Positions 59,310-64,000 of a stretch of 64,000 nt of DNA are shown here, in pieces (the stretch's first letter is position 1; the number at the start of each line of letters is the position of its first letter). The stretch is from the NCBI GenBank assembly GCA_028023455.1, contig JAQFVV010000152.1:1056001-1120000 (forward strand), written 5' to 3'. Below the pieces are notes generated by a model. It had not been told where the DNA came from and searched no databases. It saw nothing but the letters and a program-made list of their open reading frames with translations. Source of the stretch: Epiperipatus broadwayi. Taxonomy: Eukaryota; Onychophora; Udeonychophora; Euonychophora; Peripatidae. A program made the position numbers and the translations under genes.

Positions 59310-61380
59310 ATTTGACCATTACATTATATGTACATTAAAATTATAATATGTCTTCATCGTTGATATCTTAAGACTAAAAAATATTATATATATATATATA
59401 TTACAATGATAAATGAATATATTGATTCTGTGAGTACATATTAAAATATAAATTCTACATCATGAAATAAGCACTATAATGTAAAAAATAAGTATTATAA
59501 ACTTCAGACATCGAGTTTACTATGATGATGATCATCATCACAATATGGGAACAACTGATGAATATACTTAGGAAAGGTATCAAGGATATACCCTGATTGT
59601 CTAACTAAGAAAATTTAGGCATATTTTCTTTATAAGCTTCCCAAATTTTAATCTAAGTCTCCATAGCTCAATGATTCCAACACATCATTCTCAATTTATT
59701 AGTGGTCAAATCAAAGTTCACATGAATTACTCTTGAATAAAATAACATGGAATTAATATTATGACTTAGCAATATTCAAATTTTAATAGAATTCTAACAA
59801 TATTTAATAAAAATAATCACAAAATGATTTATTTATAAATTGATATTTAATGAGTTTACAATATCTTATATATCCTTGTTTCAAATGTCCAACAAATATT
59901 ATTGTAATTGATAGCTTTATATAACTTAAAATAAGATATTTTAATTATCACTTCTTTATTCAATATATTTCAATTATATTTAACATAAAACAATTAATAA
60001 TCTATTTTATTAATCTTAAATTTTTATTCTTTATTAATACAAATTACTCCATTTTGAATTATAACTTTTAAATTTAGCCATAAGCAATATATTTCTTGAA
60101 TAATTTTTTAATTTTAATTAATATTTTATTTATGTTTTACAAGCATATGTAGAGAATCAGCAACAAATTATAACATTCAAATGATTCAAAAAATGTTCAA
60201 TCTCTCTAAATGTTCAATGTATAAACCATAGCATTTAGTATAATATGGACAAGCAGTGATTGTCATAAGAAAATACCTAATACCTTTAATTCAAGATATA
60301 ATCCACATGTCAATAATTTTTAGAATGATAATCCATTTATTTAGATACATTTAGATTCACAATCACTTCATTTATCTTCAGTGAAAATCTCGGTAACCAT
60401 ATTAACTCTTTAATAGGTCAATATTATTGTCTCTGTTAATAATTTTTGTAATCATTCAATCATTAATTTTAGTAATTAAAACTTTATTCTGTATTAGAAT
60501 TCAATAAACTGGAGTTGATTTGTTAGCCATAGAAATTTATAAACAAAAAACATCTTAAAACAATCATTTTTGAAATTTGCAAATGTTGAAAAAATAATAA
60601 TAATATAATGATCCGGAGATAAGAGCTTAATGTAATCTGCACTGCAAGGGCGCCATCTAGGCATTTGAACCTAGAAAAATTTATATAGTAGGCAGATACG
60701 TAAGTTTAAAAAAAAAATTATTTTATTTTTTATTTTATATATTTTGATTCCGGTCGTTAGCCCATTGTCACTAGCTCAGTGGAATAGCAGAGATTTATAT
60801 TTTATAAAAAATTATTATCTATGAATATATAAAAAAGAATAAAATAAGCCACTGCCAGTAATTATACACACGAACATTTATTTACGCACATATATAATAT
60901 TTAAAATTATTTTAGTATGTTTTACATTTTAAAATTTAACTTACATTTTTAACTTTGATTTTAGATTTTAATTTACATTTTAATTTTTATAAGTTCACAC
61001 AGATGGGTTTATAAAAGCTTATTTTATAATGTTGAGCATAGATCGGTTACATAGACTACACAGTTAAAAACATTCCAAAATAAACATAAACGATCAAAAT
61101 ATAAAATCATTGGTGGAATTGCAGAGGGAAATTTATACGAAACACAATAGCATTCATCATAAGATGCCGCATTGACACCAATAACTTAAAAGACATCCAA
61201 ATAAATACATTTTAGATACTAAATGTAAGGTATCATTATTTGCCAAATGTCTATATATTTTGATCAAATATGGAAACCAAAAACATAATTAACCGATAAC
61301 GAATCCATGCAAGCATCTATATCCAACTTAAATTTAATGCATTTTTATTTAGAGTGTCGAGTATGAATATACTACACAGA
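59310..61380. other. No recognisable feature
   Basis: AT-rich DNA. (TA)n tracts lie near 59268-59285 (LTR end) and 59386-59402, and a tgatgatgatcatcatca palindrome at 59523. An A-box-like ctagctcagtggaatagcag at 60771 lacks a B box. Confidence 0.45.
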
Positions 61381-62730
61381 TTTGCATTTGAAAAGAAAAC
61401 ATTCAATCCCTTGTTTAACCTTAGGCCAAAAAGTTCGCAGCTAAACCAACGTCAATCCATCTGATATATCGATGTATTCAATATAACATGAATACAGCAG
61501 CACAAAAGGTTAAGAGAAGAACTTGACTCTCATTCAGATAGGAATATCACATCTATCTGATGAGAAGAGCAATAAAAAAAACTCCATAGGAAAAGACTGC
61601 AGTCATTTTTGCCGACTTACAATCGCATTCCATAGGCACACGGTTGTGTGCGGCATATACAGCGATTCTGCACATGGCGAATCTCATATTACATCAATAT
61701 ATCCAATCCATTGACCCAATTCAACTACGAAACAAATAACCTAAGATTACCCTCCCCTAATATAACTTTACAAATCTATATAGCCATTCATTGCCGACTT
61801 CAGTTTAACATTTATATAATTTAATCTAATGAAAAACAGAAATCATAATAAAATCTTGAAAGAAAAAAAATGGAAATGATTTTTAAAAAAAAAATACATC
61901 AAATAAAAGAATTAATAAATAATTTAGTTTGGTCAGATAGGAAATACTATTGCGATAATTTCTGAAAGGTTTAGAATTTAGAGTTTGTTTTGAAAATGTT
62001 CATAAAGTTCTTACGATTTTTAAAACGTCCAGCTTTATCCATGACTTGCCATTTGAACATGAATTCCCATGCCATCCCAAATAGATTGGCATTCTGTTGG
62101 CCATTTTATTTATTCATCCAGAGGTTTTTTACTTCAGCTGGCCCTCAATGTAAAAAATGATGTTTCATTTTTTTTTTAACAACTGAAGAAATTGAAAGTG
62201 TGTCTTTCAATCCCTTCACCTCCAACTCTGCATTAATACATATCTGTCCTCTCGTAATAACCAACTAATAATTTCCAAACTTTTCCTTTTATATTAATTT
62301 TAAGGATTCAATTGACATTACATCATCGATGATTATGATCCTTCCATTGAGGTCCGATTTCCCCGATGGATTTTTTTCATTGGCCATTCTGTTCCTATTG
62401 TTTTACCTCTCCTATCTGACCATTGCTTATACATTTTAAATGCCTGAGGGCTAGTTTACATTTAACTAATTAAAACAATCATTTCCATTTTCTGATTAAT
62501 TAATGTGTTTTCCAAACTTAAAGATATATTTTTATCTCTAAATCTTTTTGTTGAAAGATTTAGTTTTTCTATTTTTAATAAAGTTTTATTTTAATATTTT
62601 TTTTATCTGTGCGATTTTATATATATACGAGTTTAAGATGATTTTTTAATTTTCAATTTTTAATTCTTAAAAAAGAAGTTTTTATTTGCGAACTTTTATT
62701 TTTTTCATGTTTACTACTACTAATAAAAAT
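61381..62730. other. Less AT-rich stretch, unassigned
   Basis: 61400-61760 and 62010-62420 are visibly richer in G and C than the surroundings. They carry no long repeat seen elsewhere in the window, so they may be unique sequence. A 63-codon plus frame (61523-61714) has no recognisable motif; an exon or regulatory region cannot be shown. Confidence 0.35.
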
Positions 62731-62732
62731 AA

Positions 62733-62768
62733 TGTAACGGAGTATGTGCGGAGTATGTGCCCGTTACA
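62733..62768. repeat. Small hairpin with a duplicated 11-mer
   Basis: tgtaacgg and ccgttaca form an 8-bp stem enclosing two copies of ggagtatgtgc. Confidence 0.75.
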
Positions 62769-62769
62769 A

Positions 62770-63045
62770 TAATGTGAATATGTAATGAGAGCTTTTATTT
62801 TAACAAATTCTTTGTTATTTGAACTTGAATTGTAAAACCTGAACAAACTTTTGTTAAATCCTCATAACTTTATAAAATTCTGTTTTAACATTTAAAATTG
62901 AATGTAAAATTATATCATACAAGTTATGTATGGTCATATTTGACCGTGTATAACAATAATTTGTGAACATGTAATGATCATTTTTATCATATAATTTGAT
63001 TTTCTGAATTTCTGTTTTTTAAAATGAAATATATAATATTTATAT
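62770..63045. other. No recognisable feature
   Basis: AT-rich spacer before the palindrome. Confidence 0.4.
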
Positions 63046-63049
63046 TACA

Positions 63050-63455
63050 TTCTAGTATGTGTTAATGTGTGACACAACTGTTCCCAAAAGCTATAAAGTG
63101 TTAATTAGATAACTAAAAACAAATGAGCTGAGCGCTTTCAAAGGAACTTACCTTCATAATCATAGCTTGCTACTACGTTTAATGATATGCAAATATGCTA
63201 ATTCCATTTCTTCAATAGAGCATAGTATGTGTCCTTCCTATTTATGGCATCCCTGTCTTGTGAGATGAATAGGAAGGACACATGGTATGCTTTATTGAAG
63301 AAATGGAATTAGCATATTTGCATATCATTAAACGTAGTAGCAAGCTATGATTATGAAAGCAAGATCCTTTGAAAGCGCTCAACTCATTTGTTTTTAGTTA
63401 TCTAATTAACACTTTATAGCTTTTGGGATCAGTTGCATCACACACGCACACATGC
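63050..63455. repeat. Well-preserved 0.4-kb palindrome
   Basis: The arms 63053-63241 and 63270-63455 are inverted copies with few mismatches. Identical tracts include cccaaaagctataaagtgtt, aattagataactaaaaacaa, ttaatgatatgcaaatatgc and atgtgtccttccta. The centre is about 28 bp (tttatggcatccctgtcttg...). Most mismatches lie in the outer 30 bp, near a gtgtgtgatg/gtgtgacaca block. It is the least diverged inverted repeat in the window; there is no coding content. Confidence 0.92.
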
Positions 63456-63459
63456 TAGA

Positions 63460-64000
63460 ATATATATATTTTCCAAAAGTAAAAAATTATTTGACTTAAT
63501 CGTATTTATATTACAGTAAATATAAAATATCGCATGCTATTTTAAATGTTCATTATATATTTTTTGTTTATTAATTATTATATAAATATTTTGTAAAAGC
63601 AATCATAAATATTTTAAAAATGATGAAAACAATGTATTTTTCCTTATTGTGAACAGAATGGAAGGGGAGTTAGCATGCTTGCTAATATGATCTAAAAAAT
63701 AATCTACTGATCAGGGACTTTATAACTTTATTCAACTTTTAAATGTTTTTATCTAGGAATATTCTGTGATTGCTGATGCTTTAGATTTTTTAAAACTAAT
63801 AAAATTAATATAAATGAGTATAAAAAAGCCAAAATAGGACTAAAGAGAATGGCAGGAGAGTGAAGCAAAGCCAAAACCTACTGTCTCAGTATCAAACATT
63901 CAAGGGGAGTAATCAGAAATTTGAATAAATACACTAATTTCCTTTTATATCTGTATAAAGTTATAATCAGTAGATCCGTATCTCTTATAAAGTTAATCTT
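63460..64000. other. No recognisable feature
   Basis: AT-rich DNA to the end of the window; no supportable gene. Confidence 0.4.

Noticed and set aside
60765-60800. tRNA A-box-like ctagctcagtggaatagcag
   Set aside because: No B box or acceptor pairing within the expected distance; a chance or very degraded match.
61523-61714. Candidate exon in a less AT-rich patch
   Set aside because: No convincing splice-site pairing or protein similarity could be recognised; left as unassigned.
1-64000. Bacterial, phage or CRISPR features
   Set aside because: No repeat-spacer arrays, operons or ribosome-binding sites; the transposon content is plainly animal-type.

Overview
This is eukaryotic, very probably invertebrate metazoan, nuclear DNA. 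It is extremely AT-rich, has almost no long open reading frames, and is packed with decayed transposable elements. No prokaryotic gene organisation, rRNA, CRISPR array or operon is visible. The species cannot be fixed from the sequence. A single-exon melatonin-receptor-like GPCR together with RTE LINEs, Tigger/pogo, mariner, Penelope-like and Ty3/gypsy elements would suit a cnidarian, lophotrochozoan or similar genome.

Only one intact host-type gene is supported: an intronless 342-residue class A GPCR on the minus strand at 44781-45809. Everything else recognisable is mobile or repetitive DNA.

Layout: 0-10 kb holds two minus-strand RTE LINE relics, a 1.2-kb near-palindrome and a broken Tigger/pogo transposase. 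9.7-15.8 kb is made of two successive direct duplications, with units of about 0.55 kb and 2.5 kb. 16-25 kb contains a TTAA-flanked palindromic MITE, a tRNA-derived SINE with target-site duplications, a LINE C-terminal relic, and RTE 3' ends. One of those RTE ends is a 5'-inverted insertion with a perfect 12-bp target-site duplication. 26.5-28.2 kb is a TA-flanked pogo-like MITE. 28-41 kb is mostly unassigned AT-rich DNA with microsatellites, minisatellites and dispersed repeats. 42.7-46 kb has a palindromic Penelope-type end, a gypsy gag relic and the GPCR.

47.4-59.3 kb is one old Ty3/gypsy LTR retrotransposon of about 12 kb. Protease, reverse transcriptase, RNase H and integrase relics occur in order between long diverged LTRs. 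Other elements are nested in it: a Penelope-like fragment (GIY-YIG domain plus a hammerhead-like motif), a foldback MITE, a second MITE that itself carries a SINE and a mariner relic, and a truncated SINE in the 3' LTR. 59.3-64 kb is AT-rich with one well-preserved palindrome at 63.05-63.46 kb.

The genes do not form a pathway. The window is best read as a record of successive transposon insertions around one GPCR gene. Element boundaries are approximate unless a target-site duplication is stated.
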